A stretch of 64,000 nt of DNA, from contig JAVTVJ010000001.1 of assembly GCA_034509425.1 (NCBI GenBank), positions 9,328,001 to 9,392,000 on the forward strand, given 5' to 3'. Numbering within the stretch: the first letter of the stretch is position 1; every line of letters begins with the position of its first letter. The DNA is from Eopsaltria australis. Taxonomy: Eukaryota > Chordata > Aves > Passeriformes > Petroicidae. The position numbers and the translations under genes are program-made. Shown piece by piece: positions 38,401 through 52,000 of this stretch. The notes under the pieces are model-generated. The model did no database searches. It was not told the origin of the DNA and worked only from the letters and a program-made list of their open reading frames with translations.

Positions 38401-39336
38401 TAGGTGCTATAGAAATAATGAAGTGTAAAGTATTTTTGTGACTCCTTATAAAACCAAAGAGCAGAAAATGGAGATGGAGTTATCTGCAGATGCTTTGTTA
38501 TACTTTACTGCCGTCTTCATGTGTTACTGAGCTTCTCTGCAACTTCAGTGGAGTATAAATGTGAGGGCATATAGAAACAAAGCAGTTACTCTTCATTCTT
38601 ACTCTTTTTATGTCTCCAAACATAAATAATTTTTCCATTTAATACTATGGCATCTTAAAAATATGTAATTTGGTTAAAACTTCTTAGTGTCAGGCTTTCC
38701 AAGACACTTGAGATCTAAATCACCTTAAAAATCACGCCCATGTTTAAAAGAAACATGAGAAGTAAAAGACAACAAAGGTCATTCTTGCCTATGCATGGAC
38801 AAAAATATTTTAGGTTGCTAAATTCCTAACTGGATGCTGAAACCTTAGAATACAAGTTTTCCCCTTTCTATCCTTTAGAAGATGGTGGCACAGCCCTTTC
38901 CCTCTTTGGGGAACAGCTAAGCCATAGTATAAAAAAATGGATTTCTTAATGTTCTGTTATTTGTTTTTCTTGTTATATTAGTCTTCCCCTCCATACTTGT
39001 TAGAATGTCTTCAACAGTCTATAGGAAACTAGCTATGTTGGAAAGTTTGCTTCTAATTTATATATACCATTTTTAGAGTTGTGTTTTTGCAGTACGTTAT
39101 TTTTCAGAGTTGTTTTTTTTTTCTAAATTTCTGTGGTGTTTTGCTATAGCAGCAGTGGAAACTCTCAGCTTGGAAAGTTTGCAGAACACTATAGAAGTTT
39201 GTTGATAACACTTATTTACAACTGGCATATTTGATATTCAGCAGAGTTTCAAACATTACCTGAAGGCAGGTATCAGCAACATAGATGTTCATTCTTGAAT
39301 TTTGCTTTAAGAAGTACTTTTAATCAGACTGAGTCC

Positions 39337-39338
<2 letters not shown>

Positions 39339-39369
<31 letters not shown>
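39339..39369. repeat. 31-base poly(T) tract
   Basis: There is an uninterrupted run of 31 T in CHST9 intron 2. It could be the tail of a minus-strand retrocopy lying to its right, but no recognisable transcript sequence follows, so slippage expansion is equally likely. Confidence 0.95.
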
Positions 39370-39373
<4 letters not shown>

Positions 39374-42300
39374 ATTTGGTGCAAAGATTGGTGGGTGCTA
39401 CTATGGAAAAATTCCTAGAAAAGTTGAAAATCTTTGCTCTTTATGCATTTTTGTTACTATTAATGAATTATAGAAATGCTACAGAGGAATATTGAAAAAA
39501 ATGGCTGTGAATCTGATAATGTATGGAGAGAAGGAAATAATCAGAAGAAAAATAACTGCAGCTATGACTAATTAAGTTAGTCATCAGTGCAACTTTAATA
39601 AACATTTTGAAGATGTATTGTTCATGGTATGACCTTCATGTTTTACAGTTAACAATAATTGAAACTAAGGTGTGTTTCAAAGCATGTCCTAAAACTTGTA
39701 CACTTGCAGAGTACTGCAGAGATAAAAATCTTTTTTTCATTTATTTTACCATGTGGAAGAGTTCTGTTACAGTCCTCTGCCTGTTAATAACAAATATTTA
39801 TGGGTTGGAATATAATCATCAGCTCAGACTGCAATTATTCTGGTATGGACAGTTGTACATGGCCATCAGAGCTCAAATGCCATATCTCAAGGCCAGATCT
39901 CTTGAGCCAGTGGAACAGAGGTTGTTTGGATGGAAAATACAGAGGGATGCTGTCAGGTGGAACCAGGGTGGAATTCAAGCGGAAGGAGTTTTCCAGCTGA
40001 AGAGATATATTTCATGAGGGATGAAGATAACAAAGGTTAAGAAGGACAAACTGTATTTTAGATAACTCATTTTCAATTAAAGGTAGAAAAAAAGAAACAC
40101 TTCTCAAACTTGGAGCGTGCCAAGATACCTGGGTGTTGCTGTAAGATGGGCATAGACTGTAGCTCTGGAAAATACACTGGTGATTTAGCTAAAATCTTAC
40201 TTCTGTTACAGAAAACTGGGACTTCTTGAGATGCTGAGCTGCATGCGCAGAGCTAGCAAGACATGAAGTGTTGAGGCTCCTGTATATTCAAGGAAAGAAT
40301 GAAGGAAATAGATCTGAAGTGTGCTATAGGAGAAATGAGAATGTGTTAGACAAAGGCTACCCACAAGGAAAGGGCTTGTGTGTGAAGATTGAATGCATTG
40401 TTTGAAGCAGAATTATGTTTGACTGATTAAATGAGGAGTATAAAGAGCAACAAAGATGGAAAGATGTCTCCATAATGCCTGAGAAACAAAAGCTGTTCTT
40501 AGCCCTTAAGAAAGAGCAAGTAGCCATTTTCAGCTGAACAGAAAAAAGTTGAATGTCATTTGTAAGGTGAGAAAATTAGACATCATTACATGTGTGAAGA
40601 GCCTCAATGAAGTAGCTGTTAGCATAGATTGGAGTCCTTGCAGGTAGGACATTAAATTGTAGAAGTGATCACTAAAACTGCATGCTCAGCATAGGGTTGT
40701 AAGCAGCTGAGTGTGGGAGGTAAAAGGTCTTGTTGGTAAAAATATGAGCAGTAGGGAGATTACTCATTAATGCCATTAATAATTCATCTCATTAGGTGAA
40801 ATAGCAGCTGTGGTGTGTTTAGGTTCTTAAAGAACTACCTGCTCATTAGGAAATTAATTTCAGTTAGCTTTAAATCACTCTCACATATATTTGGTGGAGG
40901 GATTCATTTCTGAGAAGCCCCTGACCATAAGTTGAGCAGTTCTGGAGGGACATAGAAATCTCCACAACATTCATGGGCTACAGAAGAGTCCGTGTGACAC
41001 TGCCTGCAGCAGCACTTCACTGGTGCAGCCCCCATGGAGGGTATTGAAGGATGAGAAGTTATCTTCTGGCTGGGGAGGAAACTATCCACTGCTTTCTCTC
41101 TATTGTATTTGGGCATGCTGAGGCTGAAGAAAATGTACCCTTGACTGAATCTGCCCTGCATGCTTTAGTTAGGGTGCCTTACATCAGGATGCTACCCCAC
41201 TGACATTGCTGCTTCATGATAAACTGATGTTTCTTGGTATCACAGCACCTGCTCCTTGAAGTGCTCATGTCATCTCAATATCTACCACCCTAATGTCTTA
41301 TTGATGAAACAGCTACCACAGTTGTAAGATGGTATGGTAGCAAAACCCCTAAATTTAGGGAACAAGATTAAAAAATCTGCATATGAAATCTTAGGATTCT
41401 GTTCTCTAAACTAATAAATCCTTTCCAATAAATGCTACATCTAGCTTTTCCCATACAAGAAGCAGGGTGCTACTGAAGCTGGGGGGAGCAACCACTAATT
41501 AACATCGTAAAACTTCGAAAAGTTTTACTCTACATCCAGGCTGGTTGCCCACTATACCAGCGAGAGTTATTCTTTGGCTTTTTAAAGATCATCTGACCTG
41601 TACAGTACATCTGGTGGGAAAAACAGAGGCAGCAATTCAGAAAAAGAAGGCCAGGCCAAAAAATAGGGGTAAGATATCAAGTAGTTTTCTCAAAGTGTGA
41701 GTTGAAACTCAGGAAAAAGAGTATGAAATTAAATGGTAGGACTGTTATCTATGCTGTAAGGATTTCCCTCTGCTGTACAGAAGCATGGAATTTGTTCCTA
41801 TTGCAAGAGTTGAAGGATCAGGACATGTGGACATGTATGTTCCACATCATGAGTGTGGCAGCACAATTCTAAAATTATTTATTTATTTATTTTTCCTTCT
41901 GGTGAGATGTAATTGCCATAATGTATTTGTTGCCAGCTTCAAAACTAAAACTGGGTTATTACATTTGGAGCTATCCTTTTTAACTCTTACAAGTGGAATA
42001 TTTTCTTACCCTTTTCCTTTATAAAACTGTGATAAGCTAAAAATGAGGCTTTTTCATAATTGTGTCTCATTTCAAGAAAGGATGTCTTGTTTTGGGTTTT
42101 TTTTTCAGTTCCCCTACCCAGTTGAAATCTGAAGTAAAAGGGAAAAATAACTTGGGTAGCAATGTGGAGTTAGTACTGCTACAAAACATTATTAAAGCAG
42201 AACTACTAAACCAGAATGCATAGTCTTGTGAACTTAAAGCAGTACCACATTTGTCCTGGGTGTTTTCTCTCTTTAGCAGTGCTTGGTCTTCTAAATGAAC

Positions 42301-42604
42301 CTTGTCTTCCTTGAATTAATTTTTTAAAAATGCTGGAGTGTCAGAAAAAGTTAGTTGTAATATTTTAAGCAAAATAGATCTTCATTGACGAAACAACTGT
42401 CTGGTATAACACCTACCACAAAAAGCAGTGGCAGTGGTACAGGTCCTGGATCTTATGATGATATCAGCAGCACTGGCTTTGTCAGCCGCATTGCCTGTTT
42501 GGCTTCATCTCAGCCTTCTCATAGGAAAACATGGCTGCAATTAGGAATCTTAGACCAGAATTGGTGCTGGAAATATACCTGTTGGCTTTTAGGTTTGTTT
42601 AGGA

Positions 42605-42968
42605 TGATGCCTTTTTCTGGTCTTAGGAAATAAAGGCTCAGACACGGTTAGAGGGTTGGGGGTTGTTTACCTCGGTATTTTAATAGGATCCCGTTCGATG
42701 GCTTCTGCCGTCCAGGTAGAACACATCACAAAAGCCCCGTCCCCCCAGTCAAGTATACAATTAAAGACTCTACACATTAGCATATCTACCAGGAGGGCCC
42801 AATAAGGGGCCTGGGTGGCTAACTTCTAGTTTACAAAATCTGTCCTACTAGGAGACCTTGAGGGCTCACGAAAACAGAGTGTTTGGTCTCTATGTGGCTT
42901 CAGGGGTGTTTAGTCTACCGGCCTGCTAAACACCATGAAACCAGGCTAAACTATCACCTAAAGCATCA
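42605..42968 (-). mobile_element. LTR-like insertion (possible solo LTR)
   Basis: A 364-base block is clearly richer in GC and CpG than the AT-rich intron around it. It is bounded by TGATGC at the left and its inverse GCATCA at the right, the TG...CA layout of LTR ends. On the minus strand there is a TATA-like GTATAC region near 42755 followed by ATTAAA (+ 42679-42684), consistent with U3 then a polyadenylation signal. The flanking bases do not show a matching target duplication, so either the ends are misplaced or the flank has changed. It could be another type of element. Confidence 0.5.
42905..42934. repeat. 9-bp inverted repeat (hairpin) within the LTR-like block
   Basis: GGTGTTTAG at 42905-42913 pairs perfectly with CTAAACACC at 42926-42934 across a 12-base loop. 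It lies near what would be the 5' end of the minus-strand element. Confidence 0.8.
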
Positions 42969-45284
42969 CAAGTATGCATGCTAATAATTGTGAATATAGG
43001 GAACAGTGTAAGAAGTATTCAGGAGAAAAGCAGAAAGATCCTTCAGGCATCATGGACAACATTTTATCGTCTTTTTCCTTAAAGAATAAATAGAATTGAA
43101 TATTGATTGAAACAAATTCTTCTTAAGGTAACCAGTACATACTTCAAACCCTGATGCCATAGATCCAACTTTTAAAAAAAATCTCCACTTATGGACTTTA
43201 AAATCCCATGCTTAGTACTTCTGAAAATGCTGAATGCAAACTTTTATACGCCTATGATGTTAGTGCAGAAATGTAATTGAAAATAATGTCTCTAATAAAG
43301 CAAACTCTGAAAAATCACTTACTCTTCTATACTACAGCCATTTTTGTGCTCTTTTTTTGCTGACATATAAATGCACTGTAGTAATGTCTTCCAGAAGTAT
43401 TTTACATGTATTTTTCAAATGAAGAATCAGGAAGAGCATTGTTTGCAGCTGTTACTTGGAAAGCACCAAGGTAACAGGAGTTAGAAAAGAGTCCAGTGTC
43501 ACTGCTGGTCTCTGAAAGTAATTTTTTATTTTCTTAACTCTGTAAAGGGTGAAGACTACTTTCATTATTGCACCCATGTGTGTTTCTTGTGATAACCAGT
43601 ATCCAAGACAGGAATCTGTATTGAGAACTCTCTAACACTGCTTACTGTCATTTTGTTTAAGTGCAATGTTAGCTTGCAGGTCAAAACTTCAGAAAAAGGT
43701 TTACTTTCCCTGGAAACAAAGAAGATTTGCCGGTTTATACTGGTATTCAGAATTTTTGCATTTCAACAGAATGGATGGGTTAGGAAGTTATGATGGACCA
43801 CCATGCTGAGTGGGTGCTGTAGCTTATGTTTTTAAGGGCTACAACCCAAGTTCCCAAATAACTGTGTCCACCAGATACTGATACTCTCAAAGTGGATGCT
43901 TTCTGTCTTCCGTAATGGAAAGGGATCCTACAGAGAATTAAAATGAGTATCAGTATCCCAAAATACTTGGAAAGTCATTCAAGTACATCCATTTTTTTTA
44001 GACAAGCTGGACCAGCGTGAAAGGGAAACAATTTGGACTGTCTTCCTACAGTTCACTATTGTGATTAAAGCTGTAACATAAAGAAGGCCTTTTGCAGATT
44101 TTTAAATGAGGTAGCTGGTTGTATAGAGACCTTGAGAGAGTCAGAGAACTTCATCCTGCTATCTTGGAGTAAAATGATACATGGCCTTGTCTTTGCTAGG
44201 ATTTTGCTTCATGTTTTCTAATTCTACTGAACGACTGCTACTCACTAGGTTAAAAGAGCCATTTAAGTCACATCCCACTCTTGTGCTGCTCCATCTCTTT
44301 TGTTACACGGAACTTTGTAACATGTAACTGAAGCCCATGTCAAGTCTGTGGTAACTCTTCCTAGATGTGGAAGATATGAATGGATGTGAATCTTTATGCA
44401 GAAGTGTGAATCTTCACGTAAGCTGGAACCAAAAGCCTTATAAATTATATGCTAATTTACATGGGCATATATATATGGTATTTTTCTTTAAATTGTGTGT
44501 AATTCATACATGTGTTTATTTCACTGAATATTGGATAATGCTCTCATTGCAGAATTATTTCTAATAAAGACATTGTAGTGTCTTTAAAGTTCTTCCAACA
44601 GCTGTGATGCTGAACACTGAACCCCAGTTTTAATTCTTATTGTGTATCAGTTATCTAAGAAGTTCATGTGCATCAATTATCTAAAAGGTTCATCTTAAAA
44701 ATGAAGCTCTACTATGCAAACTGTAGACTATATTGGTGGTTTTTAAATTATTTTTCTTGTTAATGCGTATTCTGAGAGCCTTGATTTTATTTTATTTTTA
44801 AGCAGCTTCTGCAAGGTAGTTTTCTTGTCTCAGATCTGTGTGTTCCTCATGGCACTTTATAACAAAGAGAAACATTAAGCTTAAATGAACATCTCCAGGT
44901 AACCTAGCAACAGGATATGATTAATAGTACCTTTCACCTAACTGTATGCAGATAAATGTCTGAAAGTGAAAGCAAATTCAGAATTGGCTGGCCAGAGCCT
45001 GGCAGCGCAGTGAAAGAGAAAAGGTAATACGATAATATCTCGTGATCTTTGTTGAAAAAAAGAGAGAAAGTAAAAGATATATTTAATGGGTTGTATCTGC
45101 CTTATGTAGTAAAATACAGAGCATAATGGGTTTTTTTTAATAACAATTAGATGGTGTGCAAAGAAAAAGTATAAATGCCCTTGCTTCTCATTATTGGTGA
45201 TCATCACTAATTCACTAGCCATGCTTTTTCATATGTGAGAGATCAGAAACAATCAGCAGTAATTACTGAGCCATCACAGCTAAA

Positions 45285-45316
45285 ATGAAATGTAGTATAA
45301 ATGAAATGTAGTATAA
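45285..45316. repeat. 16-bp perfect tandem duplication
   Basis: ATGAAATGTAGTATAA occurs twice head to tail (45285-45300 and 45301-45316), a recent local duplication in intron 2. Confidence 0.95.
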
Positions 45317-48300
45317 TTTAATATAGACTTAATGACTTCATAGTACCATACCAAGGTTTTTAGGCCTGAAATGGACTTTTGTATTGAGTGCCGTACTTAA
45401 AAAATATACAAAACATTGTATATGGCATTAAGCTTGTAATTACAGTTTTCTAGCAGAGAAAAGGAGAAGCTGCTATGGAAGTTTTGTCCTAAATGGCACT
45501 GCATTTTTTAGCTTTTCCTTAAAACTTCATGTGTGTTTATATGCAAAAATAAGAGTACTCTGAATTTTATCTATACATATTTGAATGTTATATCTTTATG
45601 AAATGTTGGAGACATACTTTTCAAGCACTCAGAAGGTGTTAGAATATGAGTTGACCACACAAGCTTAATTCTTTCACATTTTGTATTCACTCAGTATAAA
45701 GAAGAAGCACTGTGGGAGGAGGGTGAATATGAGATTTGTTGTATGCTCATTTTGTAATAGTGGGAAATTGCTGTTTGTATAGGAATAAAATGGAGTAATG
45801 TATTTGTGTGCTGAATGTAGAAGAACTAGTTATCTTGAGACAATCCCATGGACTGGCATAATATCATAAACATTTGCCTTTAGAGAAGAAATAGCCTATT
45901 ACAATGCAGAAGCACAGATTTCTATCCTGTGCTTTAAACCCTGCCGAACCTGTTTTTTCTATTTTAAAATTACTTAATTATACTGGTCATGCCCTGTCTG
46001 CGGTGTGAATCCATAGAGATGTTTATTCCTGTTCATTGGAAGGTATGTATTTATATTTGCTGCTCAGTGACAATGTGGACCTTGCAGAAGCTGTAGGGGG
46101 GAGGCTGTGGAAGGTTAGCTGCTGATTGTGCTCCTTGTAGCTGTCCTAATGCATTTTCATGGGCTAACATCCATCAGCAGTCATTTCGGTTTTCACTTAT
46201 TTTTTCCTTTACACAGTCTAATACTTTAGTACCTGGTGGTATTCCAGGTTTTGTTGCCAAAACAGAGAGAGCAGATTTTTGCATTTAATAGGCAATTCCC
46301 TGGTTTGTTCACAGTTGGTGGCCTACTGTTGAAGTGTGGTGAGTGTTCTGATTTAGCAAGGATGTCTAATGTAAGTCCAGACTCATTTCAAAAGAAAATT
46401 GCTGCTTTTTTCTCTAACCACTGCCACCTGAACTTACTACACAAAGATCTTGGTGTAGGTGTGTTATGGCGTTTTATGGTGTAGCAGGGGATCTCTGACT
46501 CATGCTTGTCCCTCATTAGCTGAACTCCCTCCTGCAGCATATCAGGCCTCAGTATTTGGCTTTGGCTAGAGCTGAGAATGTTCTCTGCTGGAAAACTACT
46601 TCTGTGAGGTTTCCCCTGCTTCCTTTCACCTCTGAGTCGTCGCCTGAATCTGTACCAGCTGCCACATCTCCTCTTAACCCCTCATGAATGTGTCGCTTAG
46701 TGTGATGACAGAGCATAAAGGCACTTCTTTAGTTTTCTTTCTTTGTTTAAATAAGCACCAAACCCATCATTCTTGAGAGATTTCTCTAACATGTCTCTCC
46801 AGTATCAGCAGAAAAATTCCTGGTGAGGAAACAAATTCCATCCTTACTCTTGAGGTCCAAGACTCTTCTTTTTGAAATCACCATAAGTTGTGCCACTGAT
46901 TTACCTGAGATTTACCTGGTGGTGCCCTTTATCTCTAGTTTTGCTGAATGAAATCTCTTTAGCTCTCTGCATGCAGTCCATCCTAACTAACTGGTTATGC
47001 AAAGAGCTTTTGGTGCTTTTACTTCTTCAAAAGAGCATTCAGCAAAGATGGTTCACAGAACTAGCTTGACTCGCACCTCAAGTAATTTATTTTCTGATAA
47101 TTACAGCTTCTAATCAGTATAAGATATTCATGCAGCTGTTTCCCAGCTTTACTGGCCACCTAGCTTGAGTCAGCTGTGTTTGCTTGGGTCTTTTCCCCTT
47201 AAATGCATTTTGTAGGTTTTTGGTAGTAAACCACCAAGCAAGAAAAGAAAACAAAATGCCCCTTTCTTCCTGCACTGCAGTTTTAGTGTAGCATTTATTT
47301 AGCTGGTGAATCACATTTTCAGCTCAAATAAGAGAGATTTTCATAGGGAGTTCTGTAAACTTAAATGAGTTCAGAAGTGATTGTTTTCAGACAAACTTCA
47401 TTTTCCAACCAGTCAATTTTAAGATGGAGTATTAGTAACAAAACAGCTGTGCACTGCAATTTTGCAAATGCATAAGATTTTGTTGCATAATGCAGCTCTG
47501 AAACATAGTACATCTAAACAAGCAAAACAGTTCTGCAATTAAAAATTATGTTGTTAAAAAAAGATATATAGCTGCACACTGACTAAAGCCAAATTTGAAA
47601 ATTTTTGTGTGAAGTTCTTCTCCACAAGCCATTGTATTTGAAAAGGTGAATGCAATAATCATCAATGAGAGTGTAATTAAGTTCTATGCCGTCTGAATAA
47701 TTAGCAATGAAATAGTGCTTACATGTGTATTACTCATTACCTAGTCTAAATTTTCAGAAGTCATGTGTGACCTGGAATATCTCTGTCTCTTTTGTAACGC
47801 AACTGAGTGCTGTGAATCTTACTTGAATTTTGAGGCACAGTGATGTGTGTGAAGCTTGTGTGCATCCTTTCCACCTTTTGGTATGCATCATAGCTCTGAA
47901 TCTTTTTCTCTTACAGAACTGAAAAGGAAATCTGTTTGTCTGAGAAGCGAGGAGGGAATTATGAGTGGGATTTCTTGCATTATCAGTGCATGCATGTGTG
48001 TTTAGCCCTCTCTGCCCTCTACCTCAGCTGCCAAAACACATTACAGTGTGTATCTGTGACTAGCACTGGAGTGCTCTGTACTTCCATGAGTGAAAGAGGT
48101 ATCCCTGTGTTTCAATTAGCAACTGCTGTGCTGCAAAATGCCCTCAAGATCCCTTTGCTGTTGAAGGAATTGCACCAGCCAGGTGATTCACTTCCTAAAT
48201 TGCTTGTTACCTGTTAGCGTGACCCCACACCCCGTATGTCTTAAATAGCAGGAAACAGAGCTGCGCCTCTCTTTAAAATCTGTTTAAGGGTCTCCTGATC

Positions 48301-49017
48301 TATTTTGTGGTGTAACACTCACAATGCAATCATTAATCTTAATATTTTCATGCTTGTGGGGGTCAATGACATTTACAGAAGTCTGAGCAAATTCATTTTG
48401 TTCAGTGAACCCTGTTTCAGATATCCACAGTGCTCCTGGATGGCCTCACAGAGTTTTCAGTTTCACAGATGTCTGAAATGTTGAATGTTCTTTTCTTTTC
48501 CCTTGGAATAAGAGAAGTGGCTTATTTAATAAAACAAAAGGGAAGGAAAAAAAGGAGAGTAAACACAGTGATTCAAATTGCTTCTGCATCCAATTCTGGC
48601 TGAACACTGCTGTTCCTCTTTTATCACTGCTTGTTCATCAGCATTTGCTTTAATATTCCCTGATTTCAACTGTTCCTGCACTGTATTCCCTTTTATTTGG
48701 GTGCATTTTCTTCTGGATGGTCTCTATCATGATTATTTTAACATTGTGGTTTTTTTAATGCTTCAGTATAAATAATAACTTCTTTTTTGAGTTCTCCTCT
48801 TCACTCTTCTTTCTCCTTTTAGCTCCCGTACTGTGTTCACACTTTTCTTTTGCTAAACACTTTCAGATATTTGCTGTTGTTGCTGAAAATCCAGCTTTTG
48901 GTCAGGGACTCACTAACTGGCCTATTCCAGTATCATCTTTCCACTACTGAGAGGGGGAGCTACTTTTTCATGTGAAACTGAATTGGCAGATTTTTTACCC
49001 TTCCAGCTGCTAGCAAT

Positions 49018-49092
49018 TAATTTATTTTATTTATTTTATTTATTTTATTTATTTTATTTATTTTATTTATTTTATTTATTTTATTTATTTTT
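49018..49092. repeat. 9-bp microsatellite, unit TTTTATTTA
   Basis: About eight nearly perfect copies of a compound unit (TTTTA plus TTTA) occur in CHST9 intron 2. Read on the minus strand it is TAAATAAAA, so it presents a series of AATAAA hexamers on the antisense strand. Confidence 0.95.
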
Positions 49093-52000
49093 CCTTGACC
49101 TCTTGTGCAGCATCATCATAGTATTATAGTGCAGTAATGGTGGGTTGGTTTTGTCTTGGACTATTGGAGTGGGTTTTCTGAGGTGGCTTGGGTTTTGCTG
49201 GCTTGATGAAAATATACTTAAGGAAAAATGTTATAGGGCCACTCAGTAAGTCTCAGTGTGTAATGGGACTTGAAAAATGGCAAATAAAAGACCCAATTCT
49301 TAACTATCACACCCAAAGGTTCTGTGGACAAAATTGACATGCCTATTTAAACAGAGGCTGCCAGCTTCTTTGCTTTTGATTTTTTTGGTGGCTAAAGAAT
49401 CTCTTTGTGTTCTGCAGTGTACTGAGTAACATCTCAAACCATTTTTGCAGTTTACGGGTGCAGAGGGTAATTCTGTGCATGTCAGCTTAGTAGAAAGGGG
49501 AGAGTGTAACCTCTTATAAAAGGTCCTCCGTGGGAATGGCAAAAACAAAGCTCAGGAACCAAACAGGAAATAATGAAGTGATTGAGGAATATGAGTGAAT
49601 GCTGATCAAGAGGCAGAACAGAAAAAAGCACAAGCGCTAACTTATGCAAAGCCAGATTTGGAACTCAGAGCCCCTCAGTGGCACCAACATCCATACCTTA
49701 TATTGTTGCTTTCTCCATCTGCAGGATGTAGGCCCTCAGAGCTAATAAATGAGGCTTGTGATTTACTGTGGCTGATTTTTTCCTTCTCTGGAGCTTGTGC
49801 TTGGCTTGTGACACTTGAGTGGACCCTGAAGTCAAGAGGGACTTTTCGTGTGGTTAAAGCTGAGGGAGTGCTGAAGTGCTCTGGCTGGCTGATTTGTAGT
49901 GCTGGCTGCAGAACTGAATTTTAGCACACAGAGTTTATTGCAGTCAGAAGAGGCAGATTTAGGATCAAAATTTGCTATACCTTGTGTTCTATTTCTGTTT
50001 CTAATTCATTTGTGTTTCTACTTCTTTCTACAAACCTTATCCCTACTGTGCATATGTTTCTTTTTCCATGTCAGGGTCCATTTTTGAGAGTAGTTTGTGA
50101 CTATAGCTGGAAAAGCCAGTGAAATTAGAACCATAAAAAGCAGGAAAATGATAAATGCATTGCGAGGTTGAGTAAAGAAGATTATTTTCCTCAGCTTTAA
50201 TAATGGAACCATAAGCAATAAGACAAATAGGCTTAGAAAGGATAAATCTAGCCAGATTGCTTTTTTTACCTTTCTGATAAGATTACAAAATAAGCAGATG
50301 AAAGGCAAGTGGGATAATACATGCATTTTAGCAAACCTTTTGATACCATCTAGCCAAAGCATACAAAAATAACTAATACGTGTTGGCTTGGATAGAAACA
50401 TGGTCATACAGACTGTAGATGAGTTGAAGGACTGTAAATAATGAACAGTGATGACTGGTGATGAATTGAGACACAGTGAATTGTACTAATGAGGCTCTGC
50501 AGGAGTCAGGATTTAAGCTCAAGTTTTCATTCTTTAGCATCTTTATTACAGCATCTTTTCAGCCTGCTATTGATTTCCCCCTTGCCAAAAATGACAGTGA
50601 GGCAGATAAGTAAAATATTGACACCTACTAGGATTAACCTCAGACAGAAGACAAAAAATGAATATTTATTAGAAATGCTTAGACCTTAGAAGTAGGGAGG
50701 CTAAAGATCGCTTTCTTTCAAAACTGTTATTATTTCAAGAGAAAATACTTAATTTGCACTAGTGCTGATAACCACAGAAAGGCAAAGTGAAACTGGGTGA
50801 CTGAGTAGTAGCAATGTGCAGCTGGATTCCAGGAATTCTTAAATTAAAGGGAGTTTTGTTTTCTGTCAAAGATCTCTTGCAAGCTATGGAATGATTTCCT
50901 AAGGAAAGCTCCTCAAAGCTCTGCTAATGAGACTTCACATTTTGTACTGGGGGAAAAAAAGAAAAAAAATGTGCCATTTAAAGAAAGATGATATTAATAA
51001 CTTCTGTCTCTTTAGTATTTTTCTACAGGTCTAAACCCCAGATAGTTGCCCAACAGTGTCCTGTATATAGCAAATGCTACCCCCACCCCAAATTGTCCTG
51101 TCCTTCCTCTGGACTCTGAGGCCACACTGTGGGTGTGACACCCTATAGCAGAGCTAGGTATTTGGTAGTTGCTCCCTGGTGTTTACACCTACTTTCTTGA
51201 AGACATGGGATGAAACATAACATGGAAGAATGTAGTCAGTATTTCATATGTGCTCTCTGCAGCACGGTAGAAGTTCTCAGCTGTGAATTACCAGGAAGCA
51301 GCACAGGCTGAGTAACCAATTTTGGAGTGTTGTTGCTCAAAGATGTCGACAATAATACAGCAGAATGTCTAAAAAGTGAGCCTGCACTAAATGCCATCAA
51401 AGCAGGAATGGATTAGGCCTGGTCCAAATTCTTTTGTCAGGTTATTTTCAGTGAAATGTGCATTCCTTGTAGAAGTCAGCATCGCTGGAAAAACTTTTGG
51501 AGTTTTTTTGACAGATTGCCACCAAGTGTTGAAATAATGATTTCAGGTTTTCTGGAACTTGTTTGTATCTCCAAAATATTGTAATACATAAGATGAACAG
51601 ATAATGGTGTATTACAAGTGGCCTAGATAAAAGTCTGTTGGAATCTGTAAATGGTGCAGTAGTTAATATAGTATTGGCACTTTTCAGTTAAATCTATCCC
51701 TCCCAGGTTGCAATGAAAGGTCATCACTTGCATCTAAATAACTGTGTAAAACTGCAACAATATGTCATGAAATAATGAAAGTTAAACTTGACAATAAAAT
51801 TTTCATGAAGTTGTTGTATAGGATACTGTGGAAATATGCCTTTTTAAATTTCTTCTCAGTTTCTGTGCCTAGAAACCAACTTGTTTAAAGTTTCCTCTGT
51901 GGATGAAATTGTGCATTTCAACTAGTTCTGAAATTACTGTTTTACTTATGTGGGCATATAGACGATCTTCTCTATGCATTGGGAATCAAATAAGGATATC

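Noticed and set aside
39607..40017. A 136-codon + strand frame after the poly(T) tract.
   Set aside because: Composition is that of translated AT-rich intron and no family is recognisable. If a retrocopy were present its sense strand would be minus, opposite to this frame.
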